Shown here one piece after another: positions 44,692 through 56,318 of a stretch of 64,000 bases of DNA (positions within the stretch are counted from its first letter, which is position 1; every line of letters starts with the position of its first letter). A model generated the notes under the pieces. The model saw only the letters and a program-made list of their open reading frames with translations. It was not told the origin of the DNA and made no database searches. The DNA comes from Puccinia triticina (Eukaryota > Basidiomycota > Pucciniomycetes > Pucciniales > Pucciniaceae), in NCBI RefSeq assembly GCF_026914185.1, contig NC_070568.1, positions 4,918,001 through 4,982,000 on the forward strand, in the 5' to 3' direction. Both the position numbers and the translations under genes were made by a program.

Positions 44692-45133
44692 TATAAATAT
44701 AGGTGATATAATCACTTGTAAACTCAATAAAAAATACAAAACTCAACATAAAGAATCCAATTTTTTTTGTAGGAAACCTACAGTAATGGTCTCATCAACT
44801 ATGAATTCAGATTTAACTGATTCAGCCATCTTCAGCACCATAATACTATTATATTGCTTTTTTTTGGTCAAAAGCGATATAATGGTACTACAGTACTGAA
44901 TATGGCTGAATCAGTTGAATCTGACTTCATAATTGAAGAGACCAGTATTTTAGGCTGCCTAGAAAAAATATTTGGAGGCCTTATGTTGAATTTTGTAGTT
45001 TTCATTGAATTAACCAATGATTATATCACCTATATTTATATCGGCTCCAAACAAAGCCTCAATCCACAAGGAGATGGAATATACTTCTATGATTGAGATC
45101 CCCAAGTTCTCTCAGTCTGTTCTTTAGGCTTTA

Positions 45134-45596
45134 CAGTTGGGTGCAGCATTCCACTGTACAAGGCTTTTGGCTGGTCCCAAATTTTGGGGCCCAAAACCTA
45201 AAAAAATACAGTTTTTTCACATATTTTTGGGTGACTGGGACATGGTATGGTGTCCTAGCTATGGTTTTAGACACACCAGACACTCCTGAAAGCACTGCAT
45301 GTCAGTTTCTGCCTTTATGTGTGGGTTTGGTGCCCAACCAGAAGGCATAAGTATGGGTTTAGAAGCCCATACATATGTACTTATGCCCGCAATTGGGAGG
45401 TGGGTCCCAAAATATGGGCCTTGAACAAACAAAAAAAACAAAATTGGCTGGACCAAATTGGTTGCCACTTTAGATTTGGAATCTACACACTCTGTAGACT
45501 CCAAAAATATACTCTGTTAGAGTGCTGGACCCCCAACCCAGTCGGGGTTTCAAGCTCTGCGGGTAGCTCTGTACAGTAGAATGCTGCGTGAAACTG
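45134..45596. mobile_element. Tc1/mariner-like MITE, 463 bp
   Basis: Left end CAGTTGGGTGCAGCATTCCA and right end, inverted, CAGTTTCACGCAGCATTCTA share about 24 of 30 positions. TA flanks both sides (45132-45133 and 45597-45598). TA duplication and a CAGT start are typical of Tc1/mariner. The interior has internal inverted segments and no transposase. Confidence 0.65.
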
Positions 45597-45664
45597 TAGA
45601 TGTCCCTTTGAATTGATGTCAAATTATTCTCTGAATTAACATTAGGATGAGCCTAAATGTACTC

Positions 45665-48600
45665 AAGGCTGAAACCGCTGCACTAAAAGTAGTGCAGCGT
45701 AGCGGAAATGGGCTTGCTGCACTGCACTTTTTTATAGCAATTTTCCGCTACCGCTTCAGCTTTTTGAAAATGGAGGGAAAATTCCTTTTTTTTTAGCGGA
45801 CCACAAAAGCGCCTCAAAAGCGCAAAGCCGCTGCGTGGTAGCGCAGCGCAGCGGCACTTTGCTAAAAAAGTGTGATTTGCAGCGGCAGATCCCGCTTTTA
45901 TAATCTGGGTTCCTGCTTTTTGTGCTTTTCCGCTTTTAGCACTTTACTAGAGGCCAAGGCGGCTTTGCCGCTGCAGATACCTGGTCCCATTTCTCCTACT
46001 TCCTTGATCCCTCCTTCAAAATGTCACAATCAACCTGTCAGCATCACACCTCACTTATGTTCATTCCAATTCCCAAAGTACTGGTGGCAATATGTTTTCT
46101 GTCCTGTTGGCCAAGTTGTAGATCCAACCCAAATGATGTGTCTACCACTTCAAAATTGGCACAATTTATCTACAAAGCATTATGTTGACAAAAGAATTCT
46201 GCAGATCTTCACATGTGGTAAAGTCCACATCAGGCAAGTAAACTTGGGTGTAGTCAAGTTTGATGATGAATGTAGCCCAGAATAGTAGATATATCCCATA
46301 TTTTTGACATATTCTCTCCCAGATTTTTACAAGACCATACCAGAAACTTTGTTTAAATTCCACCCCTGAAAAAAAAAATCATCAACAGGGTAAATTAAAC
46401 TGCAAATTTGATTTTTTTCAGCCGTTTGTTTTTGTATTGGAAAAAATATACATCTAGGTTAGTTTGTGTGGAAGAGTGTACAATGCATAATTTTAGATAG
46501 AATTATTTTTCATCACCATGTTGCCAGTTGGGAAGATAATTTGTCACAACAAGAAGTCAAAAATCTGTCATTTTCTTCTCATTTTCTTCCATCATCATTC
46601 TTCAACCCATTCCTTTCCCTCCTATATCCCTTTTTTATCTCATTCCTTCCTATGTCCTTTTTTTCCCATCATTGTAAATTATGTGTAGTCTTTTTTCAAA
46701 ACTTGTTAACAAAAATTACAAACATCATAATGGTGACCTTTTTTTGCAGTCATAAGGAAAGGAAATTTTTTTGCCATTTGGCAAGGCACATTGTTCCACT
46801 GGTGTCTCCTTGTTCTCTTTTCCCCATTGGAATGAAGTGATCATGATAAACATCCCAATTGGGTTACTTTCTACAGTTTCAACATCATATGCATCAATGA
46901 AACAGGAGAGAATACTGATGTATGTTGCAAGCTTGATTGGCCTGTCCAAAAACCACCGGACAAAAGAGGGAGGTGGATCCCATGTGGTCAATTGTAGTAA
47001 GAAAACAAGGGCACCGCAATTGTTTGGTTGGTCAAGTCCAAGAGAAGTGAAAGGGGTGATGTTGGCGTCATAAGCGGCCCATGAGTCAGAGCTTGCCTTG
47101 TGGGTTGCTTGATTGCTTGGGGAGGTCTGAGGGCGTTCGGAGGTGTTCTAAAGAGTTTGGTTAACATTCGGAGGCCGTTCAGCGGTCATTGGGTTGATCG
47201 GAGGTCGCGGAGGGAGAGGAGGCTTGAAGCAGGTCGTTGGGTTGTCTCTATAGCCTGCAGGGTGTTGTCGGGAAGGCCGGTAGCGACGGTCTTTTGTTGT
47301 TGATCGGTCAGGGAGAGCGTGAGGGAGATGGGAAAGGGAGAGGGGACATCGGCCACTCACCAACCTGCTATCATTTTGAGTCATGAAAAAAAGAAGAGGG
47401 GGGCGATTGTTTGGCTTCTCCATTCGAGATCTTGCCTGAGGTCAATCTTTGCAGCCCAAAAAAAAGCTTTGAGGAGGGGGGGGTGCAATCAAACTGGTTG
47501 AGCAATTGATCGAGTTTGTGTAGACCAAAAAAACAAAGGCCGGCGTTGATTGTTCGCCGGGTCGTCTATCTGCGCTGCAGGAAGGGGGGACCGTGTTCTG
47601 GAGAGTGAAATTGAGAGGGGGCCGGAGTCGTTTTTTGGTGGTCCTTCGCCGCATCAAATCCAAAAGGGGTTGGGGACATCGTGCAATCAACGGCCATCAT
47701 GGACCAGGTCGCCAGTAGCTGCTGGCGCGGACCGAAGCGCGAATGTCTCGAACTGCTGGGGCAGGCTTCCGGACGCGCGGCAACACAACTGGTGGTCAGC
47801 TTGAGCCAGGGCTTCAAGAGGGCAAGCTGATGGATATGCAAGAGATAGACCCAGAACCCGTTTGTCTCTGCCAATGAGCCCTCCGGCTTCCTCGGTTACT
47901 GTCTCATTCCGACTCGTCGTCGAGTTGTTTCCGGCCGGCTCGGGCAGGCGAAGCACGCTCAATACGGCCGCACACCATCCTGGAAGGTCGTAGGAGATCG
48001 AGGTGGAGCTTGCGCCACCATAATGGCTCGCAGCACTGCTTCCGTCGCCACTATTCTGAGTGGTCAAGCTCGGTCTACAGGGGATCAAAGTGAAGGATTC
48101 AGGGGGGGGGGGGGGGCGTAGTCAAAGCTGCGGTTGGGGCTGATGCCAATCTTGCCCTGAGTGATCCTGCCGAGCCCGGTAGCAAGGGTGTTGAAGGCGC
48201 TTGCGGGGCTACTGAAATTGTTCTTAGGGGGGCGAGGGCGGTGTACTTGAGGAGGCTGCAGAGGACAAAATCGTTACCAAACTCGACCAGCTGTTGTTCT
48301 CCGATCTCAGCGATAATTTTCTTATTCCGTTGGTCAGCCAATTGGATTTCTTCATCACCTCGATGACCTTGTATCAAACCTTCCTAGGAGAAAGAACTTG
48401 AGGCGAGATGCGATGGTTGCGTGGGCCCAGCCTCCAGGTGATCAAAGGCTGTTGAGTTGTAGTCGGTGCCGCGCAGGTCAGACATACATACATCAGCGTG
48501 GCGGTGGCATTGTTGCCAAGGATATGAGGCATGCAGGGCGGAGTCGAGGGGAGTTGAGGCAAGCTTGCTGGTGGAGCATGCATATAAGAGGGGGTGCTCT

Positions 48601-49673
48601 TGTGTGTTTGGATAATCCCCAGGGCGTCCTCTGCCGCTGTAATTCCAGCGGACGGTTTGCCCTCACCCCCTCCGCTGTTGCACTTGCACAGTCTGAGGGG
48701 CTAAAGAGTGGGCCCCCCACTGGTCACAGCCTTTGCTGCGGGCCGGGGGCCTTCATGTCCATCACTTTTGACCCGTGCACTTGGCACGGGCTGGGTGTTG
48801 CGCCTGTGGGCACAGCTTTGCTGATGTTGGAAGGCTGGTTGAGGTTTGCATGTGATCACTTTTGTTATTTTTGTATTAGATCAGCTTATTTTTGTATGTA
48901 TGTTTATTGGGAGGTGAATTTGTGGTCTTTTTTTTACCCTTTTGTAACTTGGGCAAACCCTTGATTTTTTTTTTTTTGATTTTGTGTTTTTACAGGGGGA
49001 ACCCTTGATCTTAATTTTTTTAATTTTGGCAAAACTGTGTCTTTAATCAACTTGGATGAGTGCAGCATAGCTAATATTACTGCATGTTAGCGGCAATAGA
49101 GAGAAAATTAACTCAAAAAGAAACTAAAAAAGTGAACTATAGGTAAAAAAGGTTATGGAAATAGAATTTGGAAATTCAAACTGAGTTGGGTGGGTGATGT
49201 GGGTCCTGGTAAATCTGCAATTGGGATGAGACAAAGCAGTCGGTGACTGCCAGAGCAAAAAAATTGGCACATTCAGTCCCACAAGCGCAGCTTTTGCTGC
49301 ACTTGTGGGACTGATCTGGAGGCGGAGCAAGGAAAGCAGGGGCCAAGACTTCGCTTTTTGAGCTGAATTAACTGCGCAGTGCCAAAAGTGCGGAATAAGT
49401 ATCAGCTAAAAAGCGATGCAGCGCGCAAAAGCGCCCCAGTAGCGCTTGAAAGCGCACACCGCTATCGCTGCGCTTTCCCGCAGCAAAAGCGCCGCTTTTT
49501 CAGCTGCGCTTACGCTATGTCATCTAGGGAAATAGCAGTTTTTTGCTGCAGAAAGCGGTAGCGCAGCGCGGTGACGCTACCGCTTTGGCTTTTTGGGCTG
49601 GGTAGTTAGCGACGCCCGCTGCGCTGCGCTAAAATCGCCGCTTTCTGAAACGATAGCGCAGCTTTTCAGTCTT
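45665..49673. mobile_element. GCGCAGCGG-rich MITE-like element hosting Helitron H6
   Basis: Left end AAGGCTGAAACCGCTGC and inverted right end AAGACTGAAAAGCTGCGC. The flanking 9-mers AATGTACTC (45656-45664) and GATGTACTC (49674-49682) match at 8 of 9 bases, suggesting a 9-bp duplication as made by Mutator-like elements. Subterminal DNA on both sides is crowded with GCGCAGCG, AAAGCGC and CCGCT motifs. Removing Helitron H6 leaves about 0.9 kb without a gene. Non-autonomous. Confidence 0.65.
45947..49056 (-). mobile_element. Helitron H6
   Basis: 3' end: complement of 45947-45950 (CTAG) with GCGGC-AAA-GCCGC hairpin, A at 45946. 5' end: complement of 49056 downward (TCCAAGTTGATTAAAGAC), T at 49057. 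It is 3,110 bp long. Its 5' 600 bp resemble H3. GC-rich ORFs on the minus strand at 48380-47570 look like captured exons (up to 133 codons open) but I cannot name the source gene. A poly-C run of about 15 sits near 48102. Confidence 0.75.
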
Positions 49674-49879
49674 GATGTACTCCAAACTTGTACTAATTTT
49701 TGGCTTTGGGGGGGTGGGTTAGGCAGGTGGTACTCCAAAAAATCTGGAGGGCCTATTTTACTCTTAACTCCATGTTTGTTGGAGCACATGCCTGGGCACT
49801 CCAAAATACACCAACATGGGATGCATTCCACCCTGATTTTGGCTTTGCACTCCAGTGTTCAAATATGAACTGGAGTAGT

Positions 49880-50850
49880 CATCAAGCAGGGCACACCCCA
49901 CTTGAGGACCAGCTAATGCGCAACTCTCTCAATGAGCAGTACAGACCAGTCATTGAGCGGTGTGCAACCCGTCAATGGTTGGTACAGATCAGTCTTTGGG
50001 AGGTGTGAGACCCCTTAATGGCCGGTCCGATCGGTCATTGGGAGGTGAGAGATCAATGGCCGGCACAGGCCGGCACCGACCGGCCATCAAGAGCTATGAG
50101 ACCCCTCGATGGCCGCTCCAACCGGTCATCGAGAGGTGTGAGACCCCTCAATGACCGGTACCAACCGGCCATCCAGAGGTGTGAGACCTCTCAATGACCG
50201 GTACCAACTGGCCATTGAGAGGTGTGAGACCCCTCAATGGCTGGTCCGACCGCTCATCAGGAGGTGAGGGACCCCTTGACGGCCGGCACCAATTGGTCAT
50301 CGAGGTGTAGTACTGTACTGTGGAGTCCCCTCGGGGCCTCAATGACTGGTACCGACCGGCCATCAAGAGGTATGAGGCCCCTTGATGGCCAGTCCGACCA
50401 GTCATCAAGAGGTATGAGACCCCTCGATGGCTGGTCTGACCAGTCATCAAGAGGTGTGTGACCCCTTGATGGCCGGTCTGACCAGTCATCAAGAGGTGTG
50501 AGACCCCTCAATGGCCGGTCCAACCGGTCTTCGGGAGGTGAGAGACCCCTTGATGACAAGTTGGACTGGCCATCAACGGGTAATATACTGCGGAGTCCCC
50601 TCAATGACCGGTACAGACCGGCCATCAAGAGGTATGAATCTCCTCGATGCCGGGCTGTTCCGGTCATCAAGGGGTGTTACCTCCCTCAACGACCGCACAG
50701 ACCGGTCATCAAGAGCTATGACTCCCTTTGATGACGGGCACAGACCACTCATCAGAGAGGAGGAGTGAATCTGCTCGATGCCGGTCTTTACCGGTTGTCG
50801 AGAGGTGTGAGCCCGATACCACTACAGACCGGCATCGAGACAAGATGGAG
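49880..50850. repeat. ACCGGT-type palindromic repeat array, locus 4
   Basis: About 22 more diverged units of CCTCAATGACCGGT.C...ACCGGCCATC.AGAGGTGTGAGAC, period about 42-46 bp. GGCC often replaces GGTC in one arm. It lies within H5. ORFs here are repeat artefacts. Confidence 0.85.
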
Positions 50851-51109
50851 ACCTTGGGGAGGATGCCTCCCCGGCAAGTGAGGACACAACTGCTCACAGC
50901 CACCTGACTGGTCATCTTGAGCTCTCAAGCTGACCTGTAAACACTCGGATGAGTGTGTACAGGCCTGTACAGGCCGCAGGGCCCTGACAACCAAATTGTC
51001 AAGTTTTGGTTTCAAGGATGTCAGGGCCCAGGGTGTGTGAGCTTGGTCGGATACTTAAAGGGCTGGGGGGAAGCTGTTTGTCCCCCCAGGGGATCTGTTT
51101 TCGTCCACC

Positions 51110-51607
51110 TAAAAGATTTTGAGAACCGAATTTATTGCCTAAATAGAAGCCGACACACTTTGAGAAGAACAGTTAGAAAAGGAAGACAATAACAAGAAGA
51201 GATAAGATTGAGATATAGACAACCAACATTGAGATGAGCAGGGACATGTGAGGTGGATGGTCAGGTGAGTATGAAGAGAGCTGAAGATGAGATAGGCTAA
51301 GAAGAGAGGTGATCAGTTGACGAGATCGAGAGGAGATTGATGAAGTGTTGAGGTAAGATCTCACCAGACAGTGAAGGATTGAATACCAGAGGGATTGGTT
51401 GGAAAGAGAAGAGAAGAAAAATAAGAAGGGGATTGAGAAGTGAAGAAGGGTTGAGTGAATAGAGTTGAGTAGATCGAGAATGGTCAATGGTCGATGAGAG
51501 GTTTGAAAGGGTGTCCGATGACTTGCCGATCGATGACTGGAGGATTACGGGAGGAGAGATGGCAAGTGTGCAAGTGTCACGAGTGTGACAGGGCTGTGAA
51601 TTTTACA
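51110..51607 (-). repeat. Copia 3' LTR
   Basis: On the minus strand it begins TGTAAAATTCACAGCC and ends CTCAAAATCTTTTA. It is identical to the other LTR apart from about a dozen substitutions and one 8-bp gap. The pol stop codon lies at its very start. Confidence 0.95.
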
Positions 51608-54600
51608 CTCCCTGTGGCTGGAGAGATTTTACCTGAGGATGAATGAAAGCAGGATCGACGGACTTAGTGAGATTGGTAACTGAAGACTTGGTAGCCGCTT
51701 TAGTGAGAGCATCGGCTAGCATGTTGAAAGTCCGGATCAAAATGATTTTGATGTTCTTGTGCTTGAGCTCCTGTCTAATTCCTTTTGTCTTCAGGTTGAT
51801 ATGGCGAGTCTTCGGATTGGAGCCGAATTTCTTCAGTTTGTCGTCAAGGCCTTTGTTGTTGATGTAGTGTGAGTTTGCGAATTTATCCTTGAAGTCTTCA
51901 TCTGTCATCATCAGTCGATCGTTCAATTCCTTGTCGTCGATAATATAGTGAGTAGCGGTGTCAACTTGGAGGTTCCAAATGTCTGATAGAAGGGCCTTCA
52001 ACCAGGTTCCTTCATGGAAAGAGTTGACGAGCGGATTGAGTTCAGCTTCGGTGGAAGAATAGGTGACATTTTGTTGTCTGCAGCTATTCCATGAGACGAG
52101 GGCTCCAAATAAGTAGCAGAGATAGCCGGACTGAGAAGTTATGTGCACTGGATCGTCTCCCCACGAGGCATCGTTGAAGATTTCCAGGAGTGAGTCAGGC
52201 TTACGAATTTCAAGAGTGAGTTTCAGGTCCCGAGTGTGTCTAATGTATTGCCAGACCTTCTTGACTTCATGCCAATGAGTCATGCCGGGCTTGATAGAGT
52301 AACGAGCAAGACTTGACACTGCGAAGCTGATGTCTGGGCAAGTGTAACCAGCAATGTAGTTCATGAGTCCGATTGCAGATCGGTAATTGATGTTTTTTTT
52401 TCTTGAAGAGCGTGTGATCTTCGTCTGTTGCGTCCTTCAGTTTGAGATTAGGTGTGAGTGGAGTCGAGGACGGCTTGCAATTGAGAAGTCCGAGTTCTTC
52501 CAGGCCATGTTTGATATGCTTGCGTTGAGAGAGAAGAATTTTGCTGTCAATTCTCTCAAATTTCATGCCTAGAATCGTGTTTGGATTGTGGCAGGACGAG
52601 TTGGAGAATCGTTTCTCGAATTTTTCTTTGAAGTTGTTGCCGGAACCAACGAGAATGAGATCATCCACATGGAAGAAGAGCCTTGAGACTCCATCTTCGC
52701 ATAGGTATAAACAAGGGTCGCAGTTTGACTCATGGAACCCAACCGATTCGAGCCACGAGGCCAGGGTTTCGTACCAGTTTTTAGGTGCTTGTTTCAGACC
52801 GTACAGTGCCTTCTTAAGCTTGAGGTAAGGAGAGTTTTGATTGACTCCTTTAGGGGTTTTGATGTAGACTTCTTCTGAGAGTGGAGCGTGGAGGAATGCT
52901 CCTTGAACATCGAATTGAGTGATTGAGAGGTTCTGGTGAAGCGCGTACAGTAGTATCATTCTTAGTGTTGATACCTTCCCCGTTGGAGCAAAGGTCTCCC
53001 CGTGATCTACACCCTCAATCTGGTCGAATCCTTGCACACAAAGTCTAGCCTTGTGTTTGATTGGGTCTCCGTGACAATTGTCTTTGATTTTGAAGACCCA
53101 GGTGGTATCGAGTGGATTAGGAGGCTCATCGTAGTGATTGTCCCACACGTCGTGGTTCTCAATTGATGTGACTTCTTTCTCGATCGCCGTTTTCCAGAAC
53201 TTTTCATTGGCACATCGTATTGCTGATTCGAAGGTGTTAGGTTCGTAGTAATGATGGAAACCGAATCTCACTGGGGGTTTGATTGTTGATTGGTCTCTAA
53301 GTGTCCTAGATGGAGGATCCACAGGTCTTTGTTCGGGTTCTTGAGGTTTGAGCAGTTGAGTGAGATCGGTGTTGGATTCTGAGTCTGAGAGGTCATTGCT
53401 GTCTTGGTTATGCTGGGAGTTGATCCCTTCCTGACTCGACGGCTCAGGATCTTCTTCATTTGATTCGCGTTCCAGGTTCCGCTCTTCGGGGGCAGCATTT
53501 TCCGGCTGTACGAACTTATTGGGGTAGAATTCCTCCCAATCTGTGTTTTTCTGGATGAATTGAGGTAGTTTGAGGAAGCGTACGTGTTTAGATTCAATGA
53601 TTCCGCCTCCTTGAGTGATGATTCTGTAGGACTGGAGTAGGACATTGAAACCTACAAGCAGGCCCTCTTGACCTTTCACGTCAAATTTCCTTCCCTTGGT
53701 TCTATTCATGTTCAAGACTACCGCTGTTGTTCCTAGCGGTTTGAGAAAAGACTCTGGGAGTGATTTGCCGTGTACAATCTCCCAAGGTGAACGAGTATTC
53801 CCTTTTCAAGGGATCTGATTGAGCATCAGGCAGCATGACTTGACGACTTCATGCCAGTAGTTTTTCGCGATGCCAGACGCTCTGAAAGTAGCTCGCATGG
53901 ATTCAACAATGGTTCTGTTGGCTCGTTCCGCTCTACCATTGTGTTCAGGATGGTAGGGTTTGGAAATGAGCCTTTGGATGTGATTTTTGTCAAGGAAGTC
54001 GACTAACCTATTCCCCGTGAATTCTCCACCTCCATCGGAGCATATGAGATTGGGGAAGTAGCCGAGTCGTTTGTTCTCGGTTTCGAGAAGATTGATCAAA
54101 ACTTCCGTGGTGTCGTCCTTCTTGTTGAGAGGAAATCCAGCCAAGTATCCGGAGAAGTTGTCGACGAGAGTGAGAATGAACCTGGAATGGATTTTTGACT
54201 CGGGAGTGATCGGTCCAATTATGTCAAGGTGGATCCTTTCAAAGACTTTCAATGCTGGCTCTGATTCTGCCTTGAAGGATTGTTTGGTGATCTTGGAGAG
54301 GGCGCACGCTTTGCACTCAAAGTTGTCTCTTTTGGCCTTTGAGATTGATTTTGGTATGAACTGCTCTAGGCGTTGTAGAGACGCATGACCGAATTTTTCG
54401 TGGATAGATCTGAGAGACTGAGCTGATGATTCGGTGTAGTGAGCAGAGTATTTGACCGTTCCTCCTACGGCGTCCGGGTTTTCCACCACAAAGAGATGAT
54501 TTTCGATGGTCCCTTTGAAGAGAGGAAGGTTGTTCTTTGAGACGTTGAAGTGATTCAACTTCGCATTTACTTCGCAGCCCTTTTCTAGTAGTACACCAGC

Positions 54601-55779
54601 GCTGATGAGGTTGATGACGATGTCAGGAACGTAGAGAAAATCCTCAAACGAGATCGTTGAGTTTCCCCACTGTAGGGTTACTCGTCCAGCTCCCTTGATT
54701 GGGAGTGTGGCACCTTCTTTTCCAGTTCGGATCACGTCTCTGTCACCTAATTCAAGTCTATCGAAGAATTTCGTGTCATTGAAGATGTGAACGGATGCTC
54801 CGCTGTCTAGTACAATCTTGAACTTGGGATTTCCGATTTCGGTCCAGAGCGTGACCAGCGACAGGTAATAGTTGACGTTCTTGTTAGCCTGATACTTCGC
54901 TTGAGCTTCTCGCCACCATTCTGGTGCCTTATCGGAGTGAAGATGCCAACACGAGTCAGCAGTGTGATTTGAGTCTTGTTTTGGATTGTGATACCCTTGG
55001 GTACATCTCTTTGCTCCGTTTGTCCCAGAGTTTCCTTTGTTTTCATTGGATCGATTAGGCTTTTGATTTCTGGTCAAAACTAGAGCCGCTTGATTGGAGG
55101 ATGACCCTTCCTTAACTTCGGCTCGATTTTCATTGTTGAACTGTGTGAGGTGATTGCACACAAATTGAACTGTGAGAGTTTTGTCGGAGTGCATGATTTG
55201 TCGTTTGAGAAGTTGGAGACTGTCTGGGAGCTTGAAGAGAATGAGATATGCAAGGATGTCTTGCGGTAGATCGATTCCAACGTCGACAAGCTTCTTAATC
55301 GAGACTTTGATATCAGTGACGAAAGCTTCCAGGGCGTCCTCTTTGAAGCTGACATAGAGGAATTCATTGAACACCCTGTCTCTGTTCGCCGACTCGTCGG
55401 AGGCAAAGCGATCCTTGATTGCCTTCCAGAGGTCTTTGGCCGATCCTCTGTTGTCTGCCGTGACGATATTGTTGTGTTTCACACTATCCATCTTTGATAT
55501 GAAGAGGAGTTTCAGCTCTGCGTTAATGTTGGCCTCTAGAGGTATGAGATTCGGAGCCTGTGATTCAAGTGCGGTGAGTACTCCCCGTAGCTCTAGAAGT
55601 GCCGTCATTTTGTCCTTCCATATTGAGTAGTTTTCTTCCGACAGTTGCGGCGTGGTTTCTAGCGCCGTTTTCAACATCGCCTGTCAGAAGCCATCGTTAT
55701 TCGATGAACCCGCCATCCTGGTTGTATCAGTTATCTGAATATCGGGTACCTGTTGTCCTGCGCCGGCTTCCGTTGACAT
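51603..55779 (-). pseudogene. Copia gag-pol polyprotein, disabled
   Basis: Start at ATG 55779 (MSTEAGAGQQ...), in frame with the long ORF from 55677. Segments: gag to about 54960, with a C-x4-H...C zinc knuckle; protease with IVLDSGASVHIFND near 54808; a GAG-pre-integrase HH..CC region; integrase with LDIIGP (Asp), LICSDGGGEF (Asp) and HNGRAERANR (Glu); RT with FDVQGAFLHAP and FHVDDLILV; RNase H/C-terminal part with SSTEAEL. Lesions: TGA at 55686-55684, TGA at 53808-53806 and a frameshift in the A/T run near 52390, after which the frame continues to 51603. It cannot make an intact polyprotein. Confidence 0.9.
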
Positions 55780-55807
55780 AAATTCGTCGGTCGTAGGCTT
55801 TTAACCG

Positions 55808-56313
55808 TAAAAGATTTTGAGAACCAAATTTATTGCCTAAATAGAAGCCGACACACTTTGAGAAGAACAGTTAGAAAAGGAAGACAATAACAAGAAGAGA
55901 TAAGATTGAGATATAGACAACCAACATTGAGATGAGCAGGGACATGTGAGGTGGATGGTCAGGTGAGTATGGAGGAAGGAAGAGAGCTGAAGATGAGATA
56001 GGCTAAGAAGAGAGGTGATCAGTTGACGAGATTGAGAGGAGATTGATGAAGTGTTGAGGTAAGATCTCACCAGACAGTGAAGGATTGAATACCGGAGGGA
56101 TTGGTTGGAAAGAGAAGAGAAGAAAAATAAGAAGGGGATTGAGAAGTGAAGAAGGGTTGAGTGAATAGAGTTGGGTAGATTGAGAATGGTCGATGGTCAA
56201 TGAGAGGTTTGAAAGGGTGTTGGATGAGTTGCCAATCGATGACTGGAGGATTACGGGAGGAGAGATGGCAAGTGTGCAAGTGTCACGAGTGTGACAGGGC
56301 TGTGAATTTTACA
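55808..56313 (-). repeat. Copia 5' LTR
   Basis: Minus-strand 5' LTR carrying the element's promoter. It has the 8-bp GGAAGGAA-containing difference from the other LTR near 55972. The sequence just inside (CGGTTAAAAGCCTACGACC) is the expected primer-binding region but is not a standard tRNA-iMet match. Confidence 0.93.
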
Positions 56314-56318
56314 CCACC

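Larger units (their letters stand above)
43483..45059. mobile_element. MITE with AGGCCCTGTTTGGAGCC ends, interrupted
   Basis: The left end AGGCCCTGTTTGGAGCC and the inverted right end GGCTCCAAACAAAGCCT continue into an inverted AATATAAATA.TAGGTGATATA(A)T. Similarity between the arms extends across 44695-45030, centred near 44865. A 1.18-kb element sits in its left arm. Without that, it would be ~390 bp. No clear target duplication, so the superfamily is not assigned. Confidence 0.65.
51110..56313 (-). mobile_element. Ty1/copia retrotransposon, complete but inactivated
   Basis: LTRs at 51110-51607 (498 bp) and 55808-56313 (506 bp; an 8-bp indel accounts for the difference) are flanked by the 5-bp duplication CCACC (51105-51109 and 56314-56318). 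By eye the LTRs differ at about a dozen positions. Coding order on the minus strand is gag, protease, integrase, RT, RNase H, which defines Ty1/copia. It inserted into Helitron DNA, as shown by the continuous flanking sequence. Confidence 0.95.
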
